A DNA stretch of 29,865 nucleotides from CAZJAT01 sp964544145 (GTDB lineage Bacteria; Hydrothermota; 32-111), in contig CAZJAT010000023.1 in NCBI GenBank assembly GCA_964544145.1, positions 1 to 29,865 on the forward strand. The letters are read 5' to 3'. The position numbers and the translations under genes are program-made. The stretch's first letter is position 1. Each line of letters begins with the position of its first letter. The notes beneath the pieces were generated by a model, which was not told the origin of the DNA, made no database searches, and was given only the letters and a program-made list of their open reading frames with translations. Shown here in pieces: positions 22,973 through 29,865 of the stretch.

Positions 22973-23359
22973 TTACCATATCTCGCAGATAATTTCTCCG
23001 CCGACTTTTTCTTTTCTTGCTTCTCTATTTGTTATTATACCTTTGTTTGTTGAGATTACTGCAACGCCCATTCCGCCCATAACCGGTTTTATCTCCTCAA
23101 ATTTGATATAATTCCTTAATCCGGGTTTTGATATTCTTTTCAACTCATGGATTACCGGATCACCGAATTTATCATATTTCAACACTACATTGAACGTATT
23201 TCCTTCATTTTCAAATGATGCTATATATCCTTCTCTTTTTAAAATATCAAGAATATTCTTCTTAATATTGGAATGCGGAATAGAGACAGTTTCATGTCTT
23301 GCCATCTGTGCATTCCTGATTCTTGTGAGCATATCCGCAATAGGATCTGTCATTGTCAT
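22973..23359 (-). CDS. rpsH: 30S ribosomal protein S8
   Basis: Primary 16S rRNA-binding protein of the central domain; in E. coli it represses the spc operon at rplE. No such leader structure is seen here, since rplE and rplX are only two bases apart. The 128-residue product has TDPIADMLTRIRNAQ and the C-terminal GVAVISTNKGIITNREA. ATG 23359 is supported by GGAGG five bases upstream; ATG 23353 is the alternative. Confidence 0.97.
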   Translation of the reverse strand: MTMTDPIADMLTRIRNAQMARHETVSIPHSNIKKNILDILKREGYIASFENEGNTFNVVLKYDKFGDPVIHELKRISKPGLRNYIKFEEIKPVMGGMGVAVISTNKGIITNREARKEKVGGEIICEIW

Positions 23360-23369
23360 CTTGTCCTCC

Positions 23370-23555
23370 TTACCAACTGACCTTCTTCACGCCGGGCAGT
23401 AAACCTTTGTGAGCCATTTCTCTAAAACAGATTCTGCATAGTCCGAAATCTCTATAATAAGCTCTCGGTCTGCCGCACATCTGACATCTATTATATTCTC
23501 TTACTTTGAATTTCTGCTGTCTTTGATTTTTTTTAATCAAACTCTTCTTAGCCAT
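23370..23555 (-). CDS. rpsN: 30S ribosomal protein S14 (type Z, zinc-binding)
   Basis: The 61-residue short zinc form of S14, from the head of the small subunit. Cys24, Cys27, Cys40 and Cys43 (RCQMCGRP and LCRICFRE) bind zinc, and the end HKGLLPGVKKVSW is typical. GGAGGATAA precedes ATG 23555. It sits between rplE and rpsH as expected. Confidence 0.98.
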   Translation of the reverse strand: MAKKSLIKKNQRQQKFKVREYNRCQMCGRPRAYYRDFGLCRICFREMAHKGLLPGVKKVSW

Positions 23556-23565
23556 TTATCCTCCA

Positions 23566-24105
23566 TTACTTTTTAAAAGGTAATCCGAGATTCTTTAAAA
23601 GCTCAAATGCATGCTTATCATTCTTGGATTTTGAAACAAATGTAACATTCATTCCTAATGTATATTTAATCTTATCAACTTCAATTTCAGGAAAAACAGA
23701 ATGCTCGGTAATTCCAAGTGAATAGTTGCCATACCCGTCAAATGAATCAGTTCTGAATCCTCTGAAGTCCCTTATCCTAGGTACTGCAACAGAGAAAAAT
23801 CTTTCCATGAATTCAAACATCATGTCACCTCTCAATGTGACTTTGAGGCCAATCGGAGAACCCTGTCTCAATTTAAAATTTGATACAGATTTCTTAGCTT
23901 TGGTTATCACAGGTTTTTGACCTGTGATCTTTGAAATATCACTTACAGCTTCTTCCATTATGTTCTTATCCTGCAAGGCCTTTCCGAGTCCCATGCTGAT
24001 AACAATTTTTTCCATTCTTGGAACTTCATTAATGTTATCAAGTTTCAATTCCTTCTTAAGCTGAGTTCTCAATTTCTTTGAATAATATTCTCTTAAATAT
24101 GACAT
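23566..24105 (-). CDS. rplE: 50S ribosomal protein L5
   Basis: 5S rRNA-binding protein that contacts S13 and the P-site tRNA. The 179-residue length is standard. GQKPVITKAKKSVSNFKLR, PRIRDFRGF and the SLGITEHSVFPEI block are diagnostic. The ribosome site GAGGTAATT lies across the end of rplX, two bases before the ATG region, so translation is probably coupled. Confidence 0.98.
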   Translation of the reverse strand: MSYLREYYSKKLRTQLKKELKLDNINEVPRMEKIVISMGLGKALQDKNIMEEAVSDISKITGQKPVITKAKKSVSNFKLRQGSPIGLKVTLRGDMMFEFMERFFSVAVPRIRDFRGFRTDSFDGYGNYSLGITEHSVFPEIEVDKIKYTLGMNVTFVSKSKNDKHAFELLKNLGLPFKK

Positions 24106-24107
24106 AA

Positions 24108-24428
24108 TTACCTCACCAGCATTTCACCGCATTTTTTACAGACCCTTACACCCTTGCCCTCATATTTTGTATGAGACATCCTTGATGCTTCATTACATTT
24201 TGGGCATATAAGTTTCAGGTTTGAGATATTAATTGGAGCTTCAATTGATATGATACCCGATTGATCTCCCTGTTTTCTTGCTTTTTTATGTTTCTTCACG
24301 ATATTTACACCCTCAACAATTGCCTTATTGTCCTTACTGATAATACGAAGAACCTTTCCTTTCTTACCCTTATCATTTCCGGCAATCACGAGAACTGTAT
24401 CATCTTTTCTAATGTTTAACTTATTCAT
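24108..24428 (-). CDS. rplX: 50S ribosomal protein L24
   Basis: Early assembly-initiating protein of the large subunit with a KOW domain (about 5-35, KDDTVLVIAGNDKGKKGKV). The C-terminal part has a zinc-ribbon-like pair, Cys75/Cys78 and Cys97/Cys100, seen in many bacterial L24s. The 106-residue length is normal. GGAGG stands ahead of ATG 24428, which overlaps the rplN stop by one base (TGATG). Confidence 0.97.
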   Translation of the reverse strand: MNKLNIRKDDTVLVIAGNDKGKKGKVLRIISKDNKAIVEGVNIVKKHKKARKQGDQSGIISIEAPINISNLKLICPKCNEASRMSHTKYEGKGVRVCKKCGEMLVR

Positions 24429-24796
24429 CAGACAACCTCCGGAGCTAATGACACTATTCTCATAAAACTTTTTTCTCTTAATTCTCTTGCCACAGGACCG
24501 AATATTCTTGTTCCTTTCGGCTCTTTCTGTTCATCAACAATCACACCGGCATTATCATCAAATCTAATGTAGGATCCGTCTTTGCGCCTATGCTCTTTAC
24601 GTGTCCTCACGATAACTGCTTTCACAATAGCACCTTTCTTAATTTCGCAATTAGGAATGGTATCTTGTACAGCAGCAACAATAATATCACCTATATAGGC
24701 ATATTTTCTTCTGGTGCCGCCTAAGACCTTAATGCACTTGATTGTCTTCACTCCTGTATTATCGGCTATTTTAATTCTACTGTACTCCTGAATCAT
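24428..24796 (-). CDS. rplN: 50S ribosomal protein L14
   Basis: Large-subunit protein at the subunit interface, also the target of the silencing factor RsfS. The 122-residue product has the highly conserved IQEYSRIKIADNTG, GDIIVAAVQD, AVIVRTRKEHRRKDGSYIRF and GTRIFGPVARELR. It begins 18 nt after rpsQ. Confidence 0.98.
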   Translation of the reverse strand: MIQEYSRIKIADNTGVKTIKCIKVLGGTRRKYAYIGDIIVAAVQDTIPNCEIKKGAIVKAVIVRTRKEHRRKDGSYIRFDDNAGVIVDEQKEPKGTRIFGPVARELREKSFMRIVSLAPEVV

Positions 24797-24814
24797 CTTG
24801 TCCTCACTTGTAAT

Positions 24815-25072
24815 TTATACAACTTTAGCCTTTTTCACAATTTCTTTCATTATATATCTCTTACTTTTTGATAGAGGCCTGGTTTCCATAACCTTTACAA
24901 TATCACCGATATTTGCTTCATTATTGGTGTCATGGGCAACAAGCTTATAATTTCTAGTAACAAATTTCTTATAAAGCGGATGCTTCACTTTCATGCTTAT
25001 ACTGACGACAATTGATTTATCCATCTTATTGGATACAACAACGCCCTGCAATGTCTTCTTAACCTTATCCAT
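24815..25072 (-). CDS. rpsQ: 30S ribosomal protein S17
   Basis: Primary 16S rRNA-binding OB-fold protein. The 85-residue product has LQGVVVSNKMDKSIVV, HPLYKKFVTRNYKLVAHD and IGDIVKVMETRPLSKSKRY. AGGAG lies ahead of ATG 25072, and the gene starts two bases after the rpmC stop. Confidence 0.98.
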   Translation of the reverse strand: MDKVKKTLQGVVVSNKMDKSIVVSISMKVKHPLYKKFVTRNYKLVAHDTNNEANIGDIVKVMETRPLSKSKRYIMKEIVKKAKVV

Positions 25073-25074
25073 TT

Positions 25075-25272
25075 CTACTCCTGATTTCCCATTCTTTCAT
25101 TCTGAATGGTTTTTATTCGAGCAATATCTCTTTTGAGATTTCTGAATTGTCTGTTGTTTGTTATTTCGGATGTTCTCATTTTCATCTTCAAATTGAAAAA
25201 TTCCTCTTCAATTTGATGCAGACGACTCTCAAGCTCATTTGCGTTCAATTCTCTTAAATCCTTAGCCTTCAT
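25075..25272 (-). CDS. rpmC: 50S ribosomal protein L29
   Basis: Two-helix protein next to the exit tunnel, near the trigger factor and SRP docking site. The 65-residue product begins MKAKDLRELNANELES, with EEFFNLKMKMRTSE and RNLKRDIARIKTIQNE typical of the family. It starts four bases after rplP; GGAG is a little far (about nine bases) from the ATG. Confidence 0.97.
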   Translation of the reverse strand: MKAKDLRELNANELESRLHQIEEEFFNLKMKMRTSEITNNRQFRNLKRDIARIKTIQNERMGNQE

Positions 25273-25276
25273 GATG

Positions 25277-25690
25277 TCATACTCCTTCTCGTTTTATAAA
25301 TCTTGTCTTAATGGGTAATTTATAAGATGCTAATTTAAATGCTTTCTGTGCAAGATCTTCCTTTACACCGCTAACTTCAAACATTATCCGGCCTGGTTTT
25401 ACTACTGAAACCCAGTACTCCGGAGAACCCTTTCCTTTTCCCATTCTTGTTTCTGCGGGCTTCTTTGTAATTGGTTTGTCAGGGAATACTCTTATCCATA
25501 ATTTCCCGTCTCTGTGCAATACTCGTTGAATTGCTACACGGGCAGCTTCTATCTGTCGAGAAGTTATCCAAGCATCAGCAACGGCCTGCATTGCAAAATC
25601 ACCGAAATCAATATTAAAACCACCTTTTGCCTGACCTTTTCTTCTTCCTCTCATCTGTTTTCTATGCTTCACTCTTTTAGGCATTAACAT
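25277..25690 (-). CDS. rplP: 50S ribosomal protein L16
   Basis: Large-subunit protein that shapes the A-site tRNA path and the peptidyl-transferase region. The 137-residue product begins MLMPKRVKHRKQMRGRRKG, with AWITSRQIEAARVAI, KPAETRMGKGKGSPEYWV and PGRIMFEVSGV. ATG 25690 has GGAG seven bases upstream and matches the family start better than the internal MPKR. Confidence 0.98.
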   Translation of the reverse strand: MLMPKRVKHRKQMRGRRKGQAKGGFNIDFGDFAMQAVADAWITSRQIEAARVAIQRVLHRDGKLWIRVFPDKPITKKPAETRMGKGKGSPEYWVSVVKPGRIMFEVSGVKEDLAQKAFKLASYKLPIKTRFIKREGV

Positions 25691-25701
25691 TGCATGTCTC
25701 C

Positions 25702-26397
25702 TTATTTCTTCCTTTTCTTACCGGTTGTAGGAGCGGCATCCTCTCTTTGAATGCCTTTATTCTTCATATTACCTTTATATACCCATACCTTCACGCCGAT
25801 TGCTCCTGCAGCAGTTCTGGATACATCATATCCGTATTCAATATCTGCTTTCAATGTCTGCAAAGGAATTCTACCTTCCTTATACCATTCGCTTCGTGCA
25901 ATCTCAGCTCCATTGAGTCGTCCGCTGCATCCTATTTTTATACCTTTTGCACCAAGTTTCATAGCATTCTGTATGGATCTTTTCATTGCTCTCTTGTAAG
26001 ATACTCTCTTCTCAATCTGTCTGGCAATATTCTCGGCAACAAGCTGTGCATCAACTGCCGGATTTTTTATTTCAACTATATTGATATTAATATCATCTTT
26101 CTTTGTAATATACTTAATCTCTTCCTTAAGGGAATCAACCTTTGAACCCTTTTCGCCGATTATTACACCGGGTCTTGATGAATGAATTACAATTTTTATC
26201 TTCTTAGGCTTTCTTTCAATAATAATCTTTGCAATTCCGGAGGGCTGTCCTTTTCGTTCAATTCTTTTTTGAATATAATCCCTGATTAGCTTGTCTTCCT
26301 TTAACCATTCGGGATATTCCTTCATATTAAACCATCTTGAAATCCAGTTCTTAGTAATTCCTACTCTGAATCCATATGGATGTACCTTCTGTCCCAA
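25702..26397 (-). CDS. rpsC: 30S ribosomal protein S3
   Basis: Forms the mRNA entry channel with S4 and S5. The 231-residue product has the KH domain (IHSSRPGVIIGEKGSKV) and the C-terminal domain (GIKIGCSGRLNGAEIAR, GAIGVKVWVYKG), ending in a basic tail. The start is TTG 26397 in front of GQKVHPYGFRVG, the family N-terminus, with GGAGG at 26408-26404 six bases away. Confidence 0.98.
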   Translation of the reverse strand: MGQKVHPYGFRVGITKNWISRWFNMKEYPEWLKEDKLIRDYIQKRIERKGQPSGIAKIIIERKPKKIKIVIHSSRPGVIIGEKGSKVDSLKEEIKYITKKDDININIVEIKNPAVDAQLVAENIARQIEKRVSYKRAMKRSIQNAMKLGAKGIKIGCSGRLNGAEIARSEWYKEGRIPLQTLKADIEYGYDVSRTAAGAIGVKVWVYKGNMKNKGIQREDAAPTTGKKRKK

Positions 26398-26409
26398 GTG
26401 TTACCTCCG

Positions 26410-26754
26410 TTATTTTTTTGTTTCCACAACAACAGTGATGTGGCTCATTCTTTTTCTGATTAAAAAGGCTCTGCCTCTTGCTCTTGGCTGATTTCTTTTC
26501 ATCATAGGCCCTTCATTAACTCTAATCTCTTTTATGAAGAGGTCCTCTTCCTGAACTTCTTCACCACCGGAAATGTTTATGGCATTTGCCGCTGCGGAAT
26601 GTACGAGCTTGTACATAATTCTTGCTGACTTTTTGGGAGTAAACTGAAGCACATAGAGAGCTTCAGGTACATTCATGCCTCTAACAAGATTTCCGACAAG
26701 ACGTGCCTTTTTCGGTGATATTCTTTTATATTTTGCATGTGCTACTGCTTCCAT
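26410..26754 (-). CDS. rplV: 50S ribosomal protein L22
   Basis: Its long hairpin lines the nascent-peptide tunnel, where mutations give macrolide resistance. The 114-residue product has AKYKRISPKKARLVGNLVRG, VHSAAANAINISG and the hairpin/C-terminal PRARGRAFLIRKRMSHITV. No unusual insertion is seen in the loop. GGAG precedes ATG 26754. Confidence 0.98.
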   Translation of the reverse strand: MEAVAHAKYKRISPKKARLVGNLVRGMNVPEALYVLQFTPKKSARIMYKLVHSAAANAINISGGEEVQEEDLFIKEIRVNEGPMMKRNQPRARGRAFLIRKRMSHITVVVETKK

Positions 26755-26764
26755 GTCTTCTCCT

Positions 26765-27049
26765 TTACGCTTTTACTTTGCCTTCTTTCCTGTCACCTGA
26801 ATGCATTCTGAATAATCTTGTAGGGGCAAATTCGCCTAAACGATGGCCCACCATATTTTCAGAAATATATACAGGAATAAACTTCTTTCCATTATGCACT
26901 GCTATTGTGTGACTGACGAAATCCGGAGAAATCATCGTTGCACGCGAATAGGTTTTAACAACTTTCTTTTCTCCCGACTCATTCAGCAAGTCAATTCTCT
27001 TTGCAAGCTTCTCATCAATAAATGGTCCTTTCTTTAATGAACGTGTCAA
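26765..27049 (-). CDS. rpsS: 30S ribosomal protein S19
   Basis: Head protein that works with S13 near the A-site finger. The 94-residue product has TRSLKKGPFIDEKL, TYSRATMISPDFV and HNGKKFIPVYISENMVGH, then FAPTR. The start is TTG 27049 with GGAGG (27058-27054) four bases upstream, overlapping the last codon of rplB. Confidence 0.98.
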   Translation of the reverse strand: MTRSLKKGPFIDEKLAKRIDLLNESGEKKVVKTYSRATMISPDFVSHTIAVHNGKKFIPVYISENMVGHRLGEFAPTRLFRMHSGDRKEGKVKA

Positions 27050-27057
27050 GATTCCTC

Positions 27058-27885
27058 CTACTTTTTCCTACCGGATACAATATACTTATCCGAGTATTTA
27101 TTTTTCTTTCTTGTTTTATATCCTTTAGCAGGTAAACCATTTTTATTACAGGGATGTCTTCCTCCTGAAGTACGTCCTTCTCCGCCACCCATAGGATGGT
27201 CAACCGGATTCTTTGCAACTGCTCTTACTCTGGGTTTTATACCCATATGTCTCTTCCTTCCTGCTTTTCCTATTACTACAGAGTTGTGCTCAAAATTGCT
27301 AATTTGTCCTATTGTTGCATAATTATCTTTATTGATAAGCCTTATCTCGCCTGAGGGCAGTTTGACATGGCAATAATTGCCTTCTTTTGCTACTATTCTG
27401 GCAGATGAACCTGCTGAGCGCACTATTTGCCCGCCCTTTCCTTTCTTAAGTTCAACATTATGAATGTCAATCCCCAAAGGTATATTTTTCATTGGTAAAG
27501 CATTACCTAATTTAGCAGGTGCATTCTCACCTGTTTGAATCTCTTCACCAACCTTTATATTATGAGGTGCAATAATATATCTCTTTTCACCATCAACATA
27601 GGCAACAAGAGCTATCAGTGCACTTCTATTGGGGTCATATTCAATTGTTTTAACTATTCCGGGAACATCAAATTTATTCCTTTTAAAATCAATAATCCTG
27701 TACCTTCTCCTTGCACCGCCGCCTTTTCTCTGGGCAGTATAACGGCCTTGATTATTCCTGCCGCCTGATTTTCTCATTGCAACTGTGAGTGATTTTTCAG
27801 GTTTATCAGTTGTCACCTGGTCAAAGATTATTGATTTTCTGAATCTCTGTCCGGGTGTAGTTGGTTTATGTGTCTTGATAGTCAT
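27058..27885 (-). CDS. rplB: 50S ribosomal protein L2
   Basis: Among the most conserved large-subunit proteins, needed for subunit joining and peptidyl transfer. The 275-residue product begins with KTHKPTTPGQRF and has GGRNNQGRYTAQRKGGG, EYDPNRSALIALV, SSARIVAKEGNYCHVKLPSG and the C-terminal block NPVDHPMGGGEGRTSGGRHP, whose histidine is functionally important. It begins 12 nt after rplW. Confidence 0.98.
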   Translation of the reverse strand: MTIKTHKPTTPGQRFRKSIIFDQVTTDKPEKSLTVAMRKSGGRNNQGRYTAQRKGGGARRRYRIIDFKRNKFDVPGIVKTIEYDPNRSALIALVAYVDGEKRYIIAPHNIKVGEEIQTGENAPAKLGNALPMKNIPLGIDIHNVELKKGKGGQIVRSAGSSARIVAKEGNYCHVKLPSGEIRLINKDNYATIGQISNFEHNSVVIGKAGRKRHMGIKPRVRAVAKNPVDHPMGGGEGRTSGGRHPCNKNGLPAKGYKTRKKNKYSDKYIVSGRKK

Positions 27886-27897
27886 AAATACCTCTTA

Positions 27898-28188
27898 TTA
27901 TGCGCCTTCAAAGATTTCGATTCTCTGATCTTCTTTGATTTTCACATATGCCTTTTTAGTATTCTTTCTCTTTCCGCGAATCCATTTTGTCCTCTTCACC
28001 TTTCCATCGGAATTTATTGTTCTTACGTCAATAACCTTCACGCTAAACATCTTTTCCACTGCTGCTTTGATTTCTCTCTTATTTGCGTCAGCATTAACTT
28101 CAAACACATATGTTCCAATTGCTTCCTTCTGGAAACTGGATTTTTCAGTGATAATCGGACCTATAATAACCTTTCTGTAATCCTTCAT
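27898..28188 (-). CDS. rplW: 50S ribosomal protein L23
   Basis: Located at the tunnel exit, where trigger factor and SRP dock. The 96-residue product has IIGPIITEKSSF, the conserved VFEVNADANKREIKAAVEK and FSVKVIDVRTIN. ATG 28188 overlaps the rplD stop as ATGA. Confidence 0.97.
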   Translation of the reverse strand: MKDYRKVIIGPIITEKSSFQKEAIGTYVFEVNADANKREIKAAVEKMFSVKVIDVRTINSDGKVKRTKWIRGKRKNTKKAYVKIKEDQRIEIFEGA

Positions 28189-28817
28189 TTGCCAAATACC
28201 TCGTTTATTTTGTTCAATGCATCTTCAGTAATGATCAGATAATCTGAATTCATAACAATAAATGTATTCAATTCATGTGCCATTACAGGAAGAGCTCCTT
28301 CCATATTTCTGACAGATTTATATGATACAGGGATATATTTATCAAAAATAAAGAGTTTCTTTGCTGTTCTCTGTATATCCATCTTGCCTGTTAATTCTGC
28401 CATAATCTTTGTTTTCGGTTCTGCTAAATCCATATCTGTAATAACAAATATCTTTTCCTGCTGTGCTTTCAATGTTAAAGCTGATTTCAATGCAGAGCGT
28501 TTTACCTTTCTGTTAATCTTATATGAATAATCCCTTGGTTTTGGTCCAAATGTAATTCCGCCGCCAACCCAAATAGGTGATCTGTTGGTACCAGCTCTTG
28601 CTCTTCCTAATCCTTTCTGTCTCCAGGGTTTTCTTCCACCGCCGCTTACCTCTGCTCTCGTCTTGGTAGAATGTGTTCCCTGCCTCTGATTAGTCAGATA
28701 CTCTTTTACAGATTCATAAATGACATTTTCATTTACTTCCGTTTCAAAAACCGCTTCTGGAAGTTTTACTGTCTTAATGACACTGCCTTCTTTTACTGAG
28801 AATACTTTTGCATCCAT
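28185..28817 (-). CDS. rplD: 50S ribosomal protein L4
   Basis: Lines the tunnel opposite L22; in E. coli it also represses the S10 operon, but no leader of that kind is seen upstream of rpsJ in the 14 bases available. The 210-residue product has RQGTHSTKTRAEVSGGGRKP, WRQKGLGRARAGTNRSPIW and GGITFGPKPRDYSY. GGAGG precedes ATG 28817. Confidence 0.98.
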   Translation of the reverse strand: MDAKVFSVKEGSVIKTVKLPEAVFETEVNENVIYESVKEYLTNQRQGTHSTKTRAEVSGGGRKPWRQKGLGRARAGTNRSPIWVGGGITFGPKPRDYSYKINRKVKRSALKSALTLKAQQEKIFVITDMDLAEPKTKIMAELTGKMDIQRTAKKLFIFDKYIPVSYKSVRNMEGALPVMAHELNTFIVMNSDYLIITEDALNKINEVFGK

Positions 28818-28829
28818 TAAACTTCCTCC

Positions 28830-29459
28830 TTAGTCCTGTCTTACAATCACCAGTGATTTAACAGAACCTGGGACTGCACCTTTCACAGCAATAATATTAT
28901 TTTCTTTATCTATCTTAATCAATTTAAGATTCTTTACAGTCACTTTTTCATTACCCATGTGCCCAGCCATTTTCTTACCCGGTAATACTCTGCCCGGATC
29001 TGTACCGGCTCCAACTGAACCGGGTTTTCTGTGTACTTTGTGAGCACCATGACCTGCTGGTCCTCCATGGAAACCCCATCTCTTCATAACACCTGCAAAA
29101 CCTTTACCTTTACTGGTTCCGGTAACTCTGACAGGTTTGTTTTCCTCAAGGATGGAAGCATCAAGGGAATCACCAATATTGTATGATTCAATTTCCTTAT
29201 CATTATTAAATCTTATTTCCTGCACATATTTTCCTGCTTTTATTCCTGCTTTTTTAAACTGTCCCATTTGCGGTTTGTTTATTCTGCTTTCCTTCTGTTC
29301 CTCAAAAGCCAGTTTGAGAGCGGAATAATTGAATTTATCAGATGTCTTTTTATCCATTATTACACATGGACCAATGCTGATTAATGTAACAGGTATCAAA
29401 TTACCTTTTTCATCAAATATCTGATTCATTCCTACTTTTCTTCCTATAAGTCCTTTCAT
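28830..29459 (-). CDS. rplC: 50S ribosomal protein L3
   Basis: Early assembly protein that reaches to the peptidyl-transferase centre. The 209-residue product begins MKGLIGRKVGMNQIFDEKG and has the loop TSKGKGFAGVMKRWGFHGGP, then GAGTDPGRVLPGKKMAGHMG. GGAG lies about eight bases before ATG 29459. It follows rpsJ by 14 nt. Confidence 0.98.
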   Translation of the reverse strand: MKGLIGRKVGMNQIFDEKGNLIPVTLISIGPCVIMDKKTSDKFNYSALKLAFEEQKESRINKPQMGQFKKAGIKAGKYVQEIRFNNDKEIESYNIGDSLDASILEENKPVRVTGTSKGKGFAGVMKRWGFHGGPAGHGAHKVHRKPGSVGAGTDPGRVLPGKKMAGHMGNEKVTVKNLKLIKIDKENNIIAVKGAVPGSVKSLVIVRQD

Positions 29460-29473
29460 TTCAAGCTCTCCTG

Positions 29474-29797
29474 TTATTCTTCGTTTGCAATAATTTCAAC
29501 ATCCACACCGGCAGGTAAATCCAGTTTTGTCAGGCTGTCCATTGTCTGAGCAGTTGACTTGGAAACAAGAATAAGGCGTTTATGAACCCTTAATTCAAAT
29601 TGTTCTCTGGATTTTTTATCAATATTTGACGCTCTGTTCACAGTGTAAATTGATTGCTTTGTGGGCAATGGTACAGGTCCACTTACGTCAGAACCTGCTC
29701 TTCTTGCTGCTTTTACAATTTCTTTAGCTGACTGATCCAACAAAGCATAATCATAGGATTTCAGTTTGATTTTCATATCAAATTTTTTCAAAGCCAC
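29474..29797 (-). CDS. rpsJ: 30S ribosomal protein S10
   Basis: Head protein of the small subunit; in other bacteria it also joins NusB in transcription antitermination. The 107-residue product has KIKLKSYDYALLDQSAKEIV, GPVPLPTKQSIYTVNR and the end LPAGVDVEI. The start is GTG 29797, five bases from GGAGG (29807-29803). Met8 is closer to the E. coli start but has no ribosome site. It begins 14 nt after tuf. Confidence 0.97.
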   Translation of the reverse strand: MALKKFDMKIKLKSYDYALLDQSAKEIVKAARRAGSDVSGPVPLPTKQSIYTVNRASNIDKKSREQFELRVHKRLILVSKSTAQTMDSLTKLDLPAGVDVEIIANEE

Positions 29798-29811
29798 TTA
29801 ATCCTCCGCCT

Positions 29812-29865
29812 TTATTCAATAATTTCAGTTACGACACCGGCACCAACAGTTCTTCCGCCTTCTCT
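29812..29865 (-). CDS. tuf: Elongation factor Tu, C-terminal end only
   Basis: Partial at the window edge. The 17 readable codons give REGGRTVGAGVVTEIIE and a TAA stop, which matches the end of domain III of EF-Tu. tuf immediately before rpsJ is a common str-S10 junction, so the ribosomal cluster very likely continues to the right with fusA and rpsG. Confidence 0.95.
   Translation of the reverse strand, partial: REGGRTVGAGVVTEIIE

Noticed and set aside
25690..26145. Plus-strand open frame of 151 codons opposite rpsC
   Set aside because: Antisense shadow of a highly conserved gene with skewed composition.
29798..29811. S10-type L4-binding leader before rpsJ
   Set aside because: Only 14 bases separate tuf and rpsJ, enough only for the ribosome site.

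Overview
The window is an AT-rich bacterial chromosome segment with standard genetic code use and very tight gene packing: most neighbours overlap by 1-14 nt or lie within about 25 nt, and no stretch above about 300 bases lacks a gene. The longest gene-free stretches are 10398-10619 and 6579-6709, both holding divergent promoters. No tRNA, rRNA, CRISPR array or insertion sequence was seen. The gene set (superoxide reductase and rubrerythrin-type proteins, HslV, YbbR, a GHL10 glycoside-hydrolase-like protein, zinc-binding forms of S4, S14, L24, L36 and Adk) suggests an anaerobe or microaerophile. A little-studied phylum of the WOR-3/Cloacimonadota kind is possible, but that is an impression from gene content and is weak.

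Region 1-6626 (minus strand, read right to left): rnr, guaB, a GGDEF/degenerate-NTPase/TPR protein, then hslV. A promoter precedes rnr. A second promoter sits in the 24-nt guaB/GGDEF gap and points to a leaderless transcript. Behind hslV, at the window edge, lie three adjacent short tandem repeats.

Region 6663-7107: crcB (fluoride channel), the first plus-strand gene, ending in a perfect hairpin shared with the convergent operon. Region 7115-10397 (minus): ybbR, tsaD, a rubredoxin-like/cupin protein and a desulfoferrodoxin-rubrerythrin fusion in one tightly overlapping operon. The last two look like an oxidative-stress module that handles superoxide and peroxide. Region 10398-10619 holds back-to-back promoters. 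Region 10620-13030 (plus): a metallopeptidase-fold protein whose zinc motif is lost, translationally coupled to a membrane-anchored TPR-like protein.

Region 13020-29865 (minus): the end of tuf, the complete S10-spc-alpha ribosomal cluster (rpsJ to rplQ, with secY, adk, infA, rpmJ and rpoA), then a GHL10 protein, yggS and a CaCA-type cation exchanger with no clear gap. A strong intrinsic terminator lies inside the first codons of the GHL10 gene, so the last three genes may be read only when the terminator is bypassed.

Five promoter-like sites share the pattern TTGA(C/T)T, exactly 16 bases, then TATAAT or TAATAT. Two sit so that the predicted +1 is the A of an ATG. Several highly expressed genes start with TTG or GTG, each backed by a strong Shine-Dalgarno sequence.
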